Made by a program: the position numbers and the translations under genes
From: Opitutaceae bacterium
GTDB taxonomy: Bacteria; Verrucomicrobiota; Verrucomicrobiia; Opitutales; Opitutaceae
NCBI GenBank assembly: GCA_028688225.1
Contig: JAQTYQ010000018.1
Location: 17,503-81,502 of the forward strand
Reading direction: 5' to 3'
DNA length: 64,000 nucleotides
The notes under the pieces: model-generated
The model's database searches: none
The model's input: the letters and a program-made list of their open reading frames with translations, nothing else
Told to the model about the DNA's origin: nothing
Part shown: positions 27,770-37,560 of the stretch, piece by piece
How the letters are laid out: every line of letters starts with the position of its first letter
Numbering within the stretch: position 1 is the first letter of the stretch

Positions 27770-28773
27770 TAAACTTCACCATCGTAATCTTCATTGTCGC
27801 TGGCATCGCCCTTCTGATCCTGGCCGGGATCGTTTTCTCGTTTTTCAGCGTCTGGCTACGCGCGTGGCTGGCCGGCGCCTATGTCGGCATCGTCAACCTG
27901 GTGGCCATGCGCCTGCGGCAGGTGCCCTACGGACTGGTCGTGGATGCGCGCATCCGGGCCACGAAGGCGGGCATCAATCTCTCCATCGACGAGGTGGAGG
28001 CCCAATTTCTCGCGGGCGGTAATGTCATTGCCTGTGTGCATGCCCTGATCGCGGCCCAGAAGGCGGGCATCGCGCTCGATTGGCGGCGGGCGTGTGCGAT
28101 CGACCTGGCCACCAAGGGCTCGGGCAAATCTGTCGAGGAGGCGGTGCGCACCTCGGTGGACCCCAAGGTGATCGACTGCCCGAATCCCGAAGGCGGCCGT
28201 ACCACCATCGACGGCGTGGCCAAGGATGGCATCCAGGTGAAGGTCAAGGCCCGCGTCACCGTGCGCACCAATCTCGATCGCTTCGTCGGCGGCGCCAAAG
28301 AGAACACCATTATCGCCCGGGTCGGCGAGGGCATCGTCACCACCATCGGGTCGGCCGAGAGCTACAAGACCGTGCTCGAGTCGCCCGACAGCATCTCGAA
28401 GACCGTGCTGGCGCGCGGACTCGACGCGGGCACGGCTTTTGAGATCCTCTCCATCGACATCGCCGATGTCGATGTGGGGGAGAATGTCGGCGCCAGTCTC
28501 CAGGTGGCGCAGGCCGAGGCCAACAAAAACATGGCGCAGGCGCAGGCGGAAATCCGCCGCGCCGCCGCCGTGGCGCTCGAGCAGGAGATGAAGGCCCGCG
28601 TGCAGGAGATGCAGGCCAAGGTCGTTGAGGCGCAGGCGCAGGTGCCGCTGGCGATGGCCGACGCCTTCCGCAACGGCCGGCTCGGGGTGATGGACTACTA
28701 CCGGATGCAAAATATCCAGGCCGACACCGACATGCGCACCACCATCGCTCAACCCGAGGGCGGGAAGAAATAA
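27766..28773 (+). CDS. floA: Flotillin-like protein FloA
   Basis: The 335-residue protein begins with a hydrophobic hairpin (about 3-30), then an SPFH-like domain with [35 protein letters not shown], the characteristic FloA/YqfA sequence, and [24 protein letters not shown]. It ends in an Ala/Glu-rich coiled coil (about 235-300). FloA scaffolds functional membrane microdomains; the NfeD proteins upstream are its usual partners. Its ATG overlaps the preceding stop (ATGA). Length matches the family (about 330). Confidence 0.94.
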   Translation: MINFTIVIFIVAGIALLILAGIVFSFFSVWLRAWLAGAYVGIVNLVAMRLRQVPYGLVVDARIRATKAGINLSIDEVEAQFLAGGNVIACVHALIAAQKAGIALDWRRACAIDLATKGSGKSVEEAVRTSVDPKVIDCPNPEGGRTTIDGVAKDGIQVKVKARVTVRTNLDRFVGGAKENTIIARVGEGIVTTIGSAESYKTVLESPDSISKTVLARGLDAGTAFEILSIDIADVDVGENVGASLQVAQAEANKNMAQAQAEIRRAAAVALEQEMKARVQEMQAKVVEAQAQVPLAMADAFRNGRLGVMDYYRMQNIQADTDMRTTIAQPEGGKK

Positions 28774-28827
28774 GCCGGGCCGAAGGGCGCGGCCTCCCGG
28801 CTGCCCCTGATCCGCACACCGCTTCCC

Positions 28828-29373
28828 ATGGAATGGATTCTCGACCACGTGCAGGTGCTTTTCGCGATCGCGATCGCGGTGGTGGCGATTCTGCAGAAGT
28901 TGAGGCGCTCGCGGGCGGAGGGAACGACCGACGAAGCACCGGCCGTCGATCCGCAGGAGGCGGAGCGCACCCGCCGCATCCAGGAGGAAATCCGCCGCCG
29001 GATCATGGAACGGCGCGGCCTGGCGCCGGCCGCCCCCGCGCCACCCGAGGCGGCGGAAGAGGCCCCGGAAATTCTGCCGCCGCCGATGGTGGAGGAAGGG
29101 CGCCCGTTCGTGCTCGAACCGCCCCTGCCGGTCATGGAAGTGACGGCAGTCCCGGATCGCGCGGCGGAACTGGTCCGGCAGCAGCAAATGCTGCAGCAAC
29201 TCCGCGAGTCGGAATCCGCGCGGCCAAAGCGCCCGGCGGTCGTGACCGCGACCGACGGATCACCGGCTTCGGCGCCGGAGAACGGGCTGCCGGCGGACCT
29301 GCGGCGGCCGGCTGGCCTGCGCCGGGCCGTGATTCTGCGCGAGATTCTCGGTCCGCCGGTGGGCCTGCAATGA
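28828..29373 (+). CDS. Membrane-anchored proline-rich protein at the end of the flotillin operon
   Basis: 181 residues with one N-terminal membrane segment (LDHVQVLFAIAIAVVAIL), then a basic patch and a charged helix (EAERTRRIQEEIRRRIMERR). A long Pro/Glu-rich region follows, and the C-terminus ends in LRRAVILREILGPP, a short conserved-looking segment. No family recognised. It lies 54 bases after floA on the same strand and is probably co-transcribed, so it may be a microdomain component. The closing helix is seen in other short proteins of this type from memory only, so that is weak evidence. Confidence 0.75.
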   Translation: MEWILDHVQVLFAIAIAVVAILQKLRRSRAEGTTDEAPAVDPQEAERTRRIQEEIRRRIMERRGLAPAAPAPPEAAEEAPEILPPPMVEEGRPFVLEPPLPVMEVTAVPDRAAELVRQQQMLQQLRESESARPKRPAVVTATDGSPASAPENGLPADLRRPAGLRRAVILREILGPPVGLQ

Positions 29374-29426
29374 CCCCCGCCTGCCCTCCGGCGGCTATTG
29401 CAGTTCGCAAAACAGCCTGACGGGTC

Positions 29427-29493
29427 GGGACGGAGGACCGCTGGGCCGTCCCTGCTTCTCGGCACGCCTGGCGGTCGCCCTACCGCCAGGCGT
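29427..29493. repeat. Two REP-type hairpins with GTAG motif
   Basis: First hairpin: GGGACGG / CCGTCCC at 29427-29452. Second: a perfect 12-bp stem ACGCCTGGCGGT / ACCGCCAGGCGT at 29464-29493 whose loop reads GTAGGGCG on the minus strand. They sit between the convergent flotillin operon and the RodZ-like gene and belong to the GTAG-footed repeat group of this window. Confidence 0.65.
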
Positions 29494-29527
29494 CAATCGG
29501 ATATGCGAACCGCGCGCAACGGCGCGC

Positions 29528-30301
29528 CTACGGAATTTGCACGCGGTTGTAGCCCGAATAAGGATTGGCCTGGCGCCGGCCGTTGATCTCGATCTCGACT
29601 TTTTCCAGCGCCGTGGCGGTCAGCAGCAGTGAGCCGCGCTTGGGAAAGTTGCGGGATTCGCCCTTGATCAGCGTGCCCTGGAACAATTCGGCTCCGTCCA
29701 GCTCCTGCACCAATTTCACGCGCACCGTGTCATGGGCGATCAGGGTGATGGTCTGCTGGGCCGCCGCCTTGATCTCGGTGGCGGGCTTGGCCGGGCCTCC
29801 GGAGATGGCCTTGATGCCGAAGATGATTGCGACCACGAGGACCAGCGCGATCAGGGTCATCCCGCCCTTGATGAGCAGCGCGGGGTCAATCGGGGCGGTG
29901 CCGGTGCCCGTCGCGGCGGGATAACTGGAACGTGCCGGCGCCGGGGTGGCGGCGGGTGTTTCCGCGTCGGCCGCCGCCGGCGCCGCCTCGGCGCTCTGGC
30001 GGGCGTTTTGTCCGAGATCCATGCGGCCATAGATCTCACGGTTCTCGCGCCGGGAGCCGCGGCCTTCATTGGGCGCCAGCGTCTTGTAATCGACGAGAAT
30101 CTTGTCGGGGTTGAGCTTCAGATAAACGGTATAGTTGCGCAGGAAACCGCGGATGTAGATCTCGGGCAGGTTGAGGTCGAAACTGTTGCTCTCGAACTTG
30201 TGCAGGTAATCGCTGCGGATCTTGGTCGCCTCCGCCGCTTCCCGGATGGAAATCCCCTTGCGTTTGCGGGCTTCCTCAAGTCGCTCGCCGATGGTCTGCA
30301 T
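29528..30301 (-). CDS. RodZ-like protein: HTH_25 plus membrane helix plus DUF4115
   Basis: The 257-residue protein starts QTIGERLEEARKRKGISIREAAEATKIRSDYL, a helix-turn-helix of the RodZ (HTH_25) type, followed by LPEIYIRGFLRNYTVYL. A variable Ala/Pro-rich stretch, one membrane helix (LIKGGMTLIALVLVVAIIFG) and a periplasmic beta domain (DUF4115; VRVKLVQELDGAELFQGTL) follow. RodZ links MreB to the envelope and shapes rods; no mreB is in view, so RodZ function is inferred from architecture. It lies downstream of ftsK on the same strand with a 205-bp gap. Confidence 0.85.
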   Translation of the reverse strand: MQTIGERLEEARKRKGISIREAAEATKIRSDYLHKFESNSFDLNLPEIYIRGFLRNYTVYLKLNPDKILVDYKTLAPNEGRGSRRENREIYGRMDLGQNARQSAEAAPAAADAETPAATPAPARSSYPAATGTGTAPIDPALLIKGGMTLIALVLVVAIIFGIKAISGGPAKPATEIKAAAQQTITLIAHDTVRVKLVQELDGAELFQGTLIKGESRNFPKRGSLLLTATALEKVEIEINGRRQANPYSGYNRVQIP

Positions 30302-30506
30302 GCCAGTCAGTTAGGCAATTTTGCGGAGGATGGGAAGACGGATTTTGCAGCGGGGCCCGAAATCGGGCTCAGCGGGCCCCGCGATGTCGGGAGCAGGATC
30401 GGGCATTCGCGGTCGGAGGCGCTCGGCCGGATGGCTGAACACCTTGGGCGCGCCCGAACGCTCACGAGGTTGGCTGCCATCACACCGTACCGCCGCCTGC
30501 TCCGGC

Positions 30507-32996
30507 TCAGAGTTTGTCGAGATCCACCAGAATATCGCGCGGCTGGGCGCCGTTTTCGGGACCGACCAGGCCCTTTTCCTCCATGAGCTCCATGATGCGC
30601 GCGGCGCGGTTGTAGCCGATGCGCAGGCGGCGCTGGAGCATCGAGGTGGAGGCCCGGCGCGAGGTCTTGAGGACCTCGACCGCCTGTTTGAACAACTCCT
30701 CGTCGTCGCCCATCTCGTCCTCGTCGCCGCCTTCGCCTTCGCCCTCGTCGTCTTCGCTGGCGGCACGGTCGATGTGCGCCTGCACGTCCTGGGCGTAGGC
30801 CGGCGGGCCGTTCCGCTTGAGGAACTCGATGAGCTTGTTGATTTCCTCGTCGGAAACGAGGGCGCCCTGGGCCCGCACCAGCTTGGAGGAGCCGGGCGGC
30901 GAGAACAACATGTCGCCCCGACCAATGAGGGTTTCGGCGCCCTTGGTGTCGATGATGGTGCGCGAATCCACCTGCGAGGCGACCTGGAAGGCGATGCGCG
31001 AGGGCAGGTTGGCCTTGATGATGCCGGTGATGACATTCACCGACGGGCGCTGGGTGGCGATGATGATGTGGATGCCGGTGGCGCGGGCCAGCTGCGCAAG
31101 GCGCGCCACCGAGGTTTCGATCTCGGCCGGCGACACCATCATGAGGTCGGCCAGCTCGTCGATGATGGCGATGATGTAGTGCAGGTGGTCGGGCACCTCG
31201 ATGTCGCCGGGCGGGGCGGCGACGTCGAGCGTGGTCTGGGTTTCGGCCGGCGGAGCGGCTTCCTTGGCCGGTTTCTTGCGGTTGTTGAAACTGCTGATGT
31301 TGCGCACACCGACCTTGGCGAAAATCTGGTAGCGCATCTCCATCTCCCGGAGCAGCCACTTGAGCGCGGCGGGCACCTTCTTCGCCTCGGTGACCACGGG
31401 GATCAACATGTGCGGCAGGTCGTTGAAGATCTTCAGTTCGACGATCTTCGGATCGATCATGAGCAGCCGCACATCGCGCGGGCTGGCGTGATAAAGGATG
31501 GAGGAGATGAGGGCATTGATGCAGACCGACTTGCCCGAACCGGTGGCGCCGGCGATGAGCAGGTGGGGCATCTTGGCGAGATCGGAGACGAGCGGCCGGC
31601 CACTCACATCCTTGCCGAGGGCGATGGGCAGATCGGCCTTGGCGCCGGCCCAGTCCTCCGATTCGATGATCTCCCGCAGGCCGACCTCCATCCGCTTCTG
31701 GTTGGGCACCTCGACGCCGACGGCGGCCTTGCCGGGGATGGGCGCCATGATGCGGACGGACTGCGCGCGCATGCCGAGGGCGATGTTCTTGTCGAGCCCG
31801 GCGATCTTTTCCACGCGCACGCCGGCGGCGGGGATGACCTCGTAACGGGTGATGACCGGCCCGACGTGGATCTCGCCCAGCGTCACTTCGACGCCGAATT
31901 CGCCCAGGATGCGCAGCAGGTTCTCGGCGTTTTGCCGGTGCTCCTCCTCGCTGGAGGTGACATCGAGCTTGGCCGGTTCGCGCAGCAGCGAAAGCGGCGG
32001 GAACTCGTAGTTTTCATCGGACCGGGCCAGGAGGGTGCTTTTGGCCTTCTTGGTCTCCTCGGGTTTGACAATGTTGAGCTTGCCGACCGCCATCTTGGCG
32101 GAGGCCGGCTCCCCGGCCGCCGTTGAGGGCAGGGGGGCGGTGAAGGCGGATTTCACCGACTCGGCCGGAGTGGAGCCGATGATTTTCGCCGTCGCAGCCT
32201 CCCGCGTGATCTCCTCCTTGGTTTTGGGAATGATGAGGGTCTTCTTGGCGGGCGTAGGCGGAGCCAGCGCGACCGCCGCCTGCTTGGCCGTGACGGCTTT
32301 GGCCACGGCCTCCTTGTCCTTCTTTTTCTGTTCGGCCCGCTCTGCCGCGCGTTGCCGCCGCCGGGTCCTCCAGGCCTGCACCGACGCCAGCATGCGCTCC
32401 AGCTCAGTGCCGATGTCGCGGGTGAAGATGAAGGCCAGGGTCAGGGCAAAAACGGTGCCCAACAGCAGGCCCGCCCCGACCACGCCGACCGTCTCCTTGA
32501 GCAACTGGCCGTAGAGCTGCTGCCCGACCAGCCCGCCGAGCCCGCAGGTGAAATACTCGCTGTTCTTGAAGCTCTCCAGCATGGCCAGGAGCCCCGACTC
32601 GGTGATGACGCAGAGGATCATCGCGACAAAGCGGGTGACCACGAGACGCCGCGCATTGCGCACCGCCACCCAGGCAAACCAGAGGAGAAAAACCGGCACC
32701 AGCCAGGTGCTCAGCCCCATCAGGTGCAGGGTCCACCAGGCAATATCCGCCCCCCAGCCGCCGCCGAGATTGGGCGGAGGGGCGGCCAGGTTATGGATGA
32801 CCCATTTCCCGCCTTCCCATGCGCTCTGTCCGCCGATCTGGTATTCATGACTCTGCCGGGGATCGTAATCGAGCAGGGTCACGCCGATCCAGGAACCGAG
32901 CAGGAAGCAGATGCTGGCCGCCAGCCACTTCGGCCGGTAGCGCGGACCTTCGAACGACGGGACGTTCTTTGAGTTTGAAGTCTCCGACTTGCGCAT
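30507..32996 (-). CDS. ftsK: DNA translocase FtsK/SpoIIIE
   Basis: The 829-residue protein has four membrane helices in its first 200 residues, then an Ala/Lys-rich linker to about 325. The motor has Walker A IAGATGSGKSVCINALISS and Walker B IIAIIDELADLMMV, with VAPTR-type segments including ATGIHIIIATQRPSV. A C-terminal gamma winged helix carries SMLQRRLRIGYNRAARIME, which reads KOPS-type DNA polarity signals. It pumps chromosomal DNA through the closing septum and activates XerCD. An acidic EDDEGEGEGGDEDE stretch precedes the gamma domain. The length is typical of short-linker FtsK proteins. Confidence 0.95.
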   Translation of the reverse strand: MRKSETSNSKNVPSFEGPRYRPKWLAASICFLLGSWIGVTLLDYDPRQSHEYQIGGQSAWEGGKWVIHNLAAPPPNLGGGWGADIAWWTLHLMGLSTWLVPVFLLWFAWVAVRNARRLVVTRFVAMILCVITESGLLAMLESFKNSEYFTCGLGGLVGQQLYGQLLKETVGVVGAGLLLGTVFALTLAFIFTRDIGTELERMLASVQAWRTRRRQRAAERAEQKKKDKEAVAKAVTAKQAAVALAPPTPAKKTLIIPKTKEEITREAATAKIIGSTPAESVKSAFTAPLPSTAAGEPASAKMAVGKLNIVKPEETKKAKSTLLARSDENYEFPPLSLLREPAKLDVTSSEEEHRQNAENLLRILGEFGVEVTLGEIHVGPVITRYEVIPAAGVRVEKIAGLDKNIALGMRAQSVRIMAPIPGKAAVGVEVPNQKRMEVGLREIIESEDWAGAKADLPIALGKDVSGRPLVSDLAKMPHLLIAGATGSGKSVCINALISSILYHASPRDVRLLMIDPKIVELKIFNDLPHMLIPVVTEAKKVPAALKWLLREMEMRYQIFAKVGVRNISSFNNRKKPAKEAAPPAETQTTLDVAAPPGDIEVPDHLHYIIAIIDELADLMMVSPAEIETSVARLAQLARATGIHIIIATQRPSVNVITGIIKANLPSRIAFQVASQVDSRTIIDTKGAETLIGRGDMLFSPPGSSKLVRAQGALVSDEEINKLIEFLKRNGPPAYAQDVQAHIDRAASEDDEGEGEGGDEDEMGDDEELFKQAVEVLKTSRRASTSMLQRRLRIGYNRAARIMELMEEKGLVGPENGAQPRDILVDLDKL

Positions 32997-33100
32997 TTGT
33001 GTAACGGCGAAACCCCAGTTGAAAGTCCACGCTACCGGTCGGGCCGGTCAATGTAAATAACCGGCGTACATTTTCACGATTAACTCATAGGCAACACAGC

Positions 33101-34048
33101 ATGCAGATCTTGCAATTCGCGTCCATCTATCAGGAGCGCGTCTGGGGTGGCCGGGCGCTCGCCACCGCGTTCGGCCGCCCGCTGGCGCCCGGGCGGGTGA
33201 TTGGAGAAAGCTGGGAGATCGTTGATCGCGTGGAAGCGCGGTCGGTGGTGCGCGGCGGAGCCCACGCCGGACGGTCGCTGCGCCAGGTGATCGCCGATCA
33301 CGGCCCGGAGGTGATGGGACCGCGTTGGCCGGCGGCGCGGCCTTTCCCGATTTTGGTGAAATGGCTCGATTGCCGCGAGCGCCTCAGCCTGCAGGTGCAC
33401 CCGTCGGCGGATCAGGCGCCGGCGCTGGGCGGCGAGCCGAAGACCGAGAATTGGTTTATTGCCGAGGCTGCGCCTGGGGCGGCGCTCATCGTGGGACTGA
33501 AGCCGGGGGTGTCGCGCACCCGGTTCGAGCGGGCGCTGGCCGAAGGCACGCTGGAGACCTGCGTCAACCGCTTTCCGGTGGCGGCGGGCGATTCGATCCT
33601 CGTGCGCAGCGGCACCGTGCATGCCATCGATGCCGGCAGCCTCATCCTCGAGATCCAGCAGAATTCCGACACGACCTACCGCGTCTATGACTGGGGCCGC
33701 GTGGGGTTGGACGGCAGACCCCGCCAGCTCCATGTGCGCGAAGCGCTGGCCTCGATTCTCTGGGACCAGCCGGAACCGCAGCCGCTGCGGGCCGCCGCCA
33801 CGCCGGCCGTGCTGGCCGCTTGCGCCGAGTTCCGCATCCGGCGCGTGCCGCTGCCCCGCGGCGCGCGCCTCGCCTTTGCCGCCGGCGAGCAGCCACGACT
33901 GCTGCACGTGATCGCCGGACGGGTGCGGGAGTCCGCCACGGACGGCCTGCTGGAACGGGGCGACAATGTCCTGCTGCCGTTCGCCGGTGCGTTCGCATTC
34001 ACGGCCGCCGAAGACAGCCTGCTGCTCGTGACGGAGAATTTCGCCTGA
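33101..34048 (+). CDS. manA: Mannose-6-phosphate isomerase, type I
   Basis: The 315-residue protein shows the cupin metal site: LSLQVHPSAD (Gln, His), then KTENWFI (Glu), then SGTVHAIDAG (His). The late QQNSDTTYRVYDWGR carries the conserved Arg. The overall size is that of the short Bacillus-type ManA. It interconverts fructose-6-P and mannose-6-P, feeding GDP-mannose and glycan synthesis. It begins a plus-strand run, followed after 6 bases by an AsmA-like gene. Confidence 0.92.
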   Translation: MQILQFASIYQERVWGGRALATAFGRPLAPGRVIGESWEIVDRVEARSVVRGGAHAGRSLRQVIADHGPEVMGPRWPAARPFPILVKWLDCRERLSLQVHPSADQAPALGGEPKTENWFIAEAAPGAALIVGLKPGVSRTRFERALAEGTLETCVNRFPVAAGDSILVRSGTVHAIDAGSLILEIQQNSDTTYRVYDWGRVGLDGRPRQLHVREALASILWDQPEPQPLRAAATPAVLAACAEFRIRRVPLPRGARLAFAAGEQPRLLHVIAGRVRESATDGLLERGDNVLLPFAGAFAFTAAEDSLLLVTENFA

Positions 34049-34054
34049 GCCGCC

Positions 34055-34828
34055 ATGCACGCCTGGCCGACCCAGACAGCTTCACGACGCGGTGGCATCG
34101 GGTTCAAGCTGGTGTTTTTTCTCGCCCTGCTCTGCGCCGGGATGGCGCTGGCGTGGATGTGCCTCCTGCCGTACGCCGTGACCCGGCTGGTGCGCGCCCG
34201 CACGGGCTTCGGCATCGAAATCCGGTCGCTCTACGCCAACCCTTTCACCGCGGACCTGGAGATCCGCGGGCTGGTCGTCACCAATCCGTCGTCCTTCCCG
34301 CGGAAGGATTTTGTCGAGCTGCGCGAATTCCGCGCCCGGGCGCGCCTGTTCTCCCTCTGCAGCCGGCGCCCGGTGATCGACGACGCCGTCATCGATGTGG
34401 CTCTCATCTGTCTCGTGAAGGATCCGCATGGCCTGATCAACACCCGGGCCTTCCGGGACGGCCTGATCGGGCCGGCCTCCGCCCGGCCGCCGGCGGAGGC
34501 AAAGCCGGAAGAGCGGAAGTTTCTGATCAAGCGCCTGCAGGTGCGCTTCGACCGGTTGATGGTTGCCGATTATTCGCGGCGCCGGCCGGACGTGCGCGAG
34601 TTCAACCTCAACTTCAGCCATACCTACGAGAATGTCACGAGCGCGCGACAACTGGCGGTGCCGCTGGGCGACATCCTTTCGCCGGTGGCCGGCGCCATCG
34701 GCGGCATCCTGCCCGAGGCCGGGCAGGCGCTGCGCACGGCGGGGGCCGCGGTCAAGGAAACAGGTCGCAAGACCGGCGAAGCTGTGAAAGGGTTTTTCGA
34801 AGCACTTGAGAAAACCCTGAAGCCATAG
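34055..34828 (+). CDS. AsmA/DUF748-like membrane protein
   Basis: The 257-residue protein has one N-terminal membrane helix (about 18-42), then a beta-rich domain with GFGIEIRSLYANPFTADLEIRGL and NPSSFPRKDFVELREFRARARLFSL, the repeating pattern of AsmA-type bridge or DUF748 proteins. The C-terminus is helical and Ala/Gly-rich (about 205-257). AsmA-like proteins act in the periplasm in phospholipid transport to the outer membrane. This one is short and could be only the N-terminal half of the fold. It sits 6 bases after manA and 17 before grpE. Confidence 0.75.
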   Translation: MHAWPTQTASRRGGIGFKLVFFLALLCAGMALAWMCLLPYAVTRLVRARTGFGIEIRSLYANPFTADLEIRGLVVTNPSSFPRKDFVELREFRARARLFSLCSRRPVIDDAVIDVALICLVKDPHGLINTRAFRDGLIGPASARPPAEAKPEERKFLIKRLQVRFDRLMVADYSRRRPDVREFNLNFSHTYENVTSARQLAVPLGDILSPVAGAIGGILPEAGQALRTAGAAVKETGRKTGEAVKGFFEALEKTLKP

Positions 34829-34845
34829 TTTACTCATCGGTTCCC

Positions 34846-35442
34846 ATGCCTTCCTCCCAACCACAGAATCAGCCCGTCAAGTCCGGCCCGGATGCCGTCC
34901 CGGCGGCGGACGGCCCGGCGGCCGCGGCCGGGACCGTTCCGTCCGTCGAGCCGGCCCCGCCCACGCTGGAGGAGCAGCTCGCGGCGGCAAAAAAAGAGGC
35001 GGCGGGCAACTACGATCGCTATCTGCGCGCGGTGGCCGACCTCGAAAACCACCGCCGGCGCGCCATCCGGGAGAAGGAGGAACTGCGGCAGTATGCCGCC
35101 ACGAACCTGTTGCAGCACCTGCTGCCGGTGCTCGACAACCTGCAGCTCGGCCTCGCGGCCGCGCGCCAGCAGACCGACACCCGGACCATCGCCGACGGGG
35201 TCGCGATGGTGCTGGAGCAGTTCCGGGAGGTGCTCGGGCGCCACGGCTTGAAGGAGGTGAATCCGCTGGGGCAGAAATTCGATCCGCATCTGCATGAATC
35301 GCTCTCGCATCAGCCGAGCCCCGAGGTGCCGGAGGAGCACGTGCTGCAGGTGGCACGCACCGGCTACACCCTCCACGGCCGGCTGCTGCGGCCCGCCAGC
35401 GTGATTCTTTCCAGCGGACCGGCGAAGGAGGCGAAGGGTTGA
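34846..35442 (+). CDS. grpE: Nucleotide exchange factor GrpE
   Basis: The 198-residue protein has an N-terminal Pro/Ala-rich tail, a long coiled coil (LEEQLAAAKKEAAGNYDRYLRAVADLENHRRR) and the C-terminal beta domain with the GrpE signature GQKFDPHLHESLSHQPSPEVPEEHV. It drives ADP release from DnaK. It is followed by dnaJ after a 90-base gap. No dnaK or hrcA is in this window. Confidence 0.94.
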   Translation: MPSSQPQNQPVKSGPDAVPAADGPAAAAGTVPSVEPAPPTLEEQLAAAKKEAAGNYDRYLRAVADLENHRRRAIREKEELRQYAATNLLQHLLPVLDNLQLGLAAARQQTDTRTIADGVAMVLEQFREVLGRHGLKEVNPLGQKFDPHLHESLSHQPSPEVPEEHVLQVARTGYTLHGRLLRPASVILSSGPAKEAKG

Positions 35443-35532
35443 AACGCCCCGCCGCCGGCCCCACCGGGCCGATGGCGGATGGAGGCAGACGATCACGAAC
35501 CGCCGGCCAACCGGCTCCCAATTACCCGCATC

Positions 35533-36663
35533 ATGGCCAAGGAAGACTATTACGAACTGCTCGGCGTGAGCCGGGGCGCCTCGGAGGAGGAGATCAAGAA
35601 GGCCTACCGCAAGAAAGCGGTCCAGTATCATCCCGACAAAAATCCCGGCAACAAGCAGGCCGAGGAAATGTTCAAGAAGGTCTCCGAGGCCTACGAGGTG
35701 CTTCAGGACGCCGACAAGCGCGCCGCCTACGACCGCTACGGGCACGCCGCGTTCGCGCAGGGGGCGGGTCCGCGGGGCGGCCCGGCGGGTGGTTTCCACG
35801 ACCCGTTCGACATTTTCCGCGAGGTGTTCGGCGGCGGCGGCGGTGGCAGCATCTTCGAGGAATTCTTCGGTGGCAGCGGCGGCGACGGGTCGCACGACGG
35901 CTCCGACCTGCGCTACGACATCGAAATCACGCTCGAGGAGGCCGCCCGCGGCGTGGAGAAGGAGATTTCGTTCCGCAAGCTGGCCCCGTGCGACCATTGC
36001 GGCGGCTCCGGCGCGGAACCGGGCTCGAAGCGTGTGACGTGCCCGACCTGCCGGGGCGCCGGCCAGGTCACCACCTCGCGCGGATTTTTCACGGTCCGCC
36101 AGGTCTGCCCGGCCTGTCATGGCACCGGCACGCGCATCGAGAAACCATGCCGGGAATGCCGCGGGGAAGGACGGGTCAACCGGACGGCCAAGATCAACGT
36201 GCGCATCCCCCCCGGGGTCGACACGGGCTCCAAGCTGCGTTCCGCCGGCAACGGCGAGGCCGGCGTGTATGGCGGCCGGCCGGGCGATCTCTATCTCGTC
36301 ATCCACGTCAAGGAGCACGAGATCTTCGAGCGGCAGGGGGACGACCTGTTCTGCGAAATCCCGATCAAGTTCACACTGGCGGCGCTCGGGGGCACCATCG
36401 AGGTGCCCACGCTGTCCGGCAAGGCGTCGCTCAAGATTCCTCCGGGCACGCAGACGGGCACGACCTTCCGGCTCAAGGGCCGCGGCCTCCCGGCCCTGCG
36501 CTCCAGTCATCCCGGCGACCAACTGGTGCGGGTGCAGGTGGAAGTGCCCGTCCATCTCACCGCCGAGCAACGTCGGAAGCTGGAGGACTTTGCCGTCGCC
36601 AGCGGCGACGCCGACGAACCGGTGGGGCGCAGCTTTTTCGAAAAGGCCAAGAAATTCTTCTGA
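35533..36663 (+). CDS. dnaJ: Chaperone DnaJ
   Basis: 376 residues from [11 protein letters not shown]. The J domain has HPD (YHPDKNPG) at about 33-35, followed by a Gly/Phe-rich segment (about 75-125). The zinc domain has four repeats ([32 protein letters not shown]), and two beta-sandwich substrate-binding domains follow. It stimulates the DnaK ATPase and delivers unfolded clients. The start is chosen by the family: an in-frame upstream Met adds 18 unconserved residues. Confidence 0.95.
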   Translation: MAKEDYYELLGVSRGASEEEIKKAYRKKAVQYHPDKNPGNKQAEEMFKKVSEAYEVLQDADKRAAYDRYGHAAFAQGAGPRGGPAGGFHDPFDIFREVFGGGGGGSIFEEFFGGSGGDGSHDGSDLRYDIEITLEEAARGVEKEISFRKLAPCDHCGGSGAEPGSKRVTCPTCRGAGQVTTSRGFFTVRQVCPACHGTGTRIEKPCRECRGEGRVNRTAKINVRIPPGVDTGSKLRSAGNGEAGVYGGRPGDLYLVIHVKEHEIFERQGDDLFCEIPIKFTLAALGGTIEVPTLSGKASLKIPPGTQTGTTFRLKGRGLPALRSSHPGDQLVRVQVEVPVHLTAEQRRKLEDFAVASGDADEPVGRSFFEKAKKFF

Positions 36664-36750
36664 CCCGGGGGCTCCTGCCGTGGATGTGACGCACACGCAA
36701 CCGATGACTGCCAGACCGGCGGCCGTGACCGCCGCCGGAGGACGGATGTG

Positions 36751-37338
36751 ATGAGAGTGGTCATTCTTGGCTCCGGCCGGGGCAGCAATGCCGAGGCCAT
36801 CCTCCAGGCCCAGCGGGAGGGCCGGCTCGGCCGGGCCCGGGTGGTGCAGATCATTGCCGACCGGCCCGAGGCGCGCATTCTTGAACTCGGAGGCCGGTTT
36901 GGCGTGCCCGCGCGGTTTCTCGATCCCGGCCCGTTCAAGACCAAGTTCGACGAGGCCGCCGAGACGCGCTACCTCGACACCCTGCGGGCCTGCGAACCGG
37001 CGCTCATCGTCCTGGCGGGTTTCATGCGCATTTTGAAGCCGCGTCTGCTCGATGCCTTTCCGCGGACGATCATCAATCTCCATCCCAGCCTGCTGCCCAG
37101 CTTTCCGGGGCTTGATGCCATCGGCCAGGCCTGGCGGCGGGGCGTGAAGGTGACCGGCTGCACGGTGCACTATGTGACCTCCGAGGTGGATGGCGGCCCC
37201 ATCCTCGACCAGACGGCGGTGCGGATCGAGCCGGAGGACACACTGGAAACACTGGAAGCCAGGATCCACGCGGCTGAGCACGCGCTGCTGCCGGCCGTGA
37301 TCGCGCGCCTCAGCCAGGCTGGCGCCGGCGGGGAGTGA
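36751..37338 (+). CDS. purN: Phosphoribosylglycinamide formyltransferase PurN
   Basis: 195 residues. The N-terminus MRVVILGSGRGSNAEAIL is the PRPP-glycinamide binding start of GART. The catalytic triad is visible around FMRIL (before), IINLHPSLLPSFPG (Asn and His) and DGGPILDQ (Asp). It uses 10-formyl-THF to make FGAR in purine synthesis. The GGAGGA sequence about 10 bases before ATG 36751 supports this start, although a GTG lies one codon earlier. Confidence 0.93.
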   Translation: MRVVILGSGRGSNAEAILQAQREGRLGRARVVQIIADRPEARILELGGRFGVPARFLDPGPFKTKFDEAAETRYLDTLRACEPALIVLAGFMRILKPRLLDAFPRTIINLHPSLLPSFPGLDAIGQAWRRGVKVTGCTVHYVTSEVDGGPILDQTAVRIEPEDTLETLEARIHAAEHALLPAVIARLSQAGAGGE

Positions 37339-37560
37339 TCAACCTCTGCTCCCCGCCCCCAGGGCATCCTGTAGATGTCTCAGGGCCCCGAGCCTGTCGC
37401 GGGGCAGGCGATTTTCAACTCCGGCGATGGGCTGTCCGGATATTTCACCCGCAGAATGAGCGCCTCGATCGCCGGGCTGCCCGCCGGCAAAAAACCAACC
37501 TTTGCAGTTGTCGCCTGCACCCGAAGTGATAAGTTGGGGTCATCCCCAGCCAGTTATCCC

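Noticed and set aside
34834..37281. 815-codon minus-strand ORF
   Set aside because: Antisense to grpE, dnaJ and purN.
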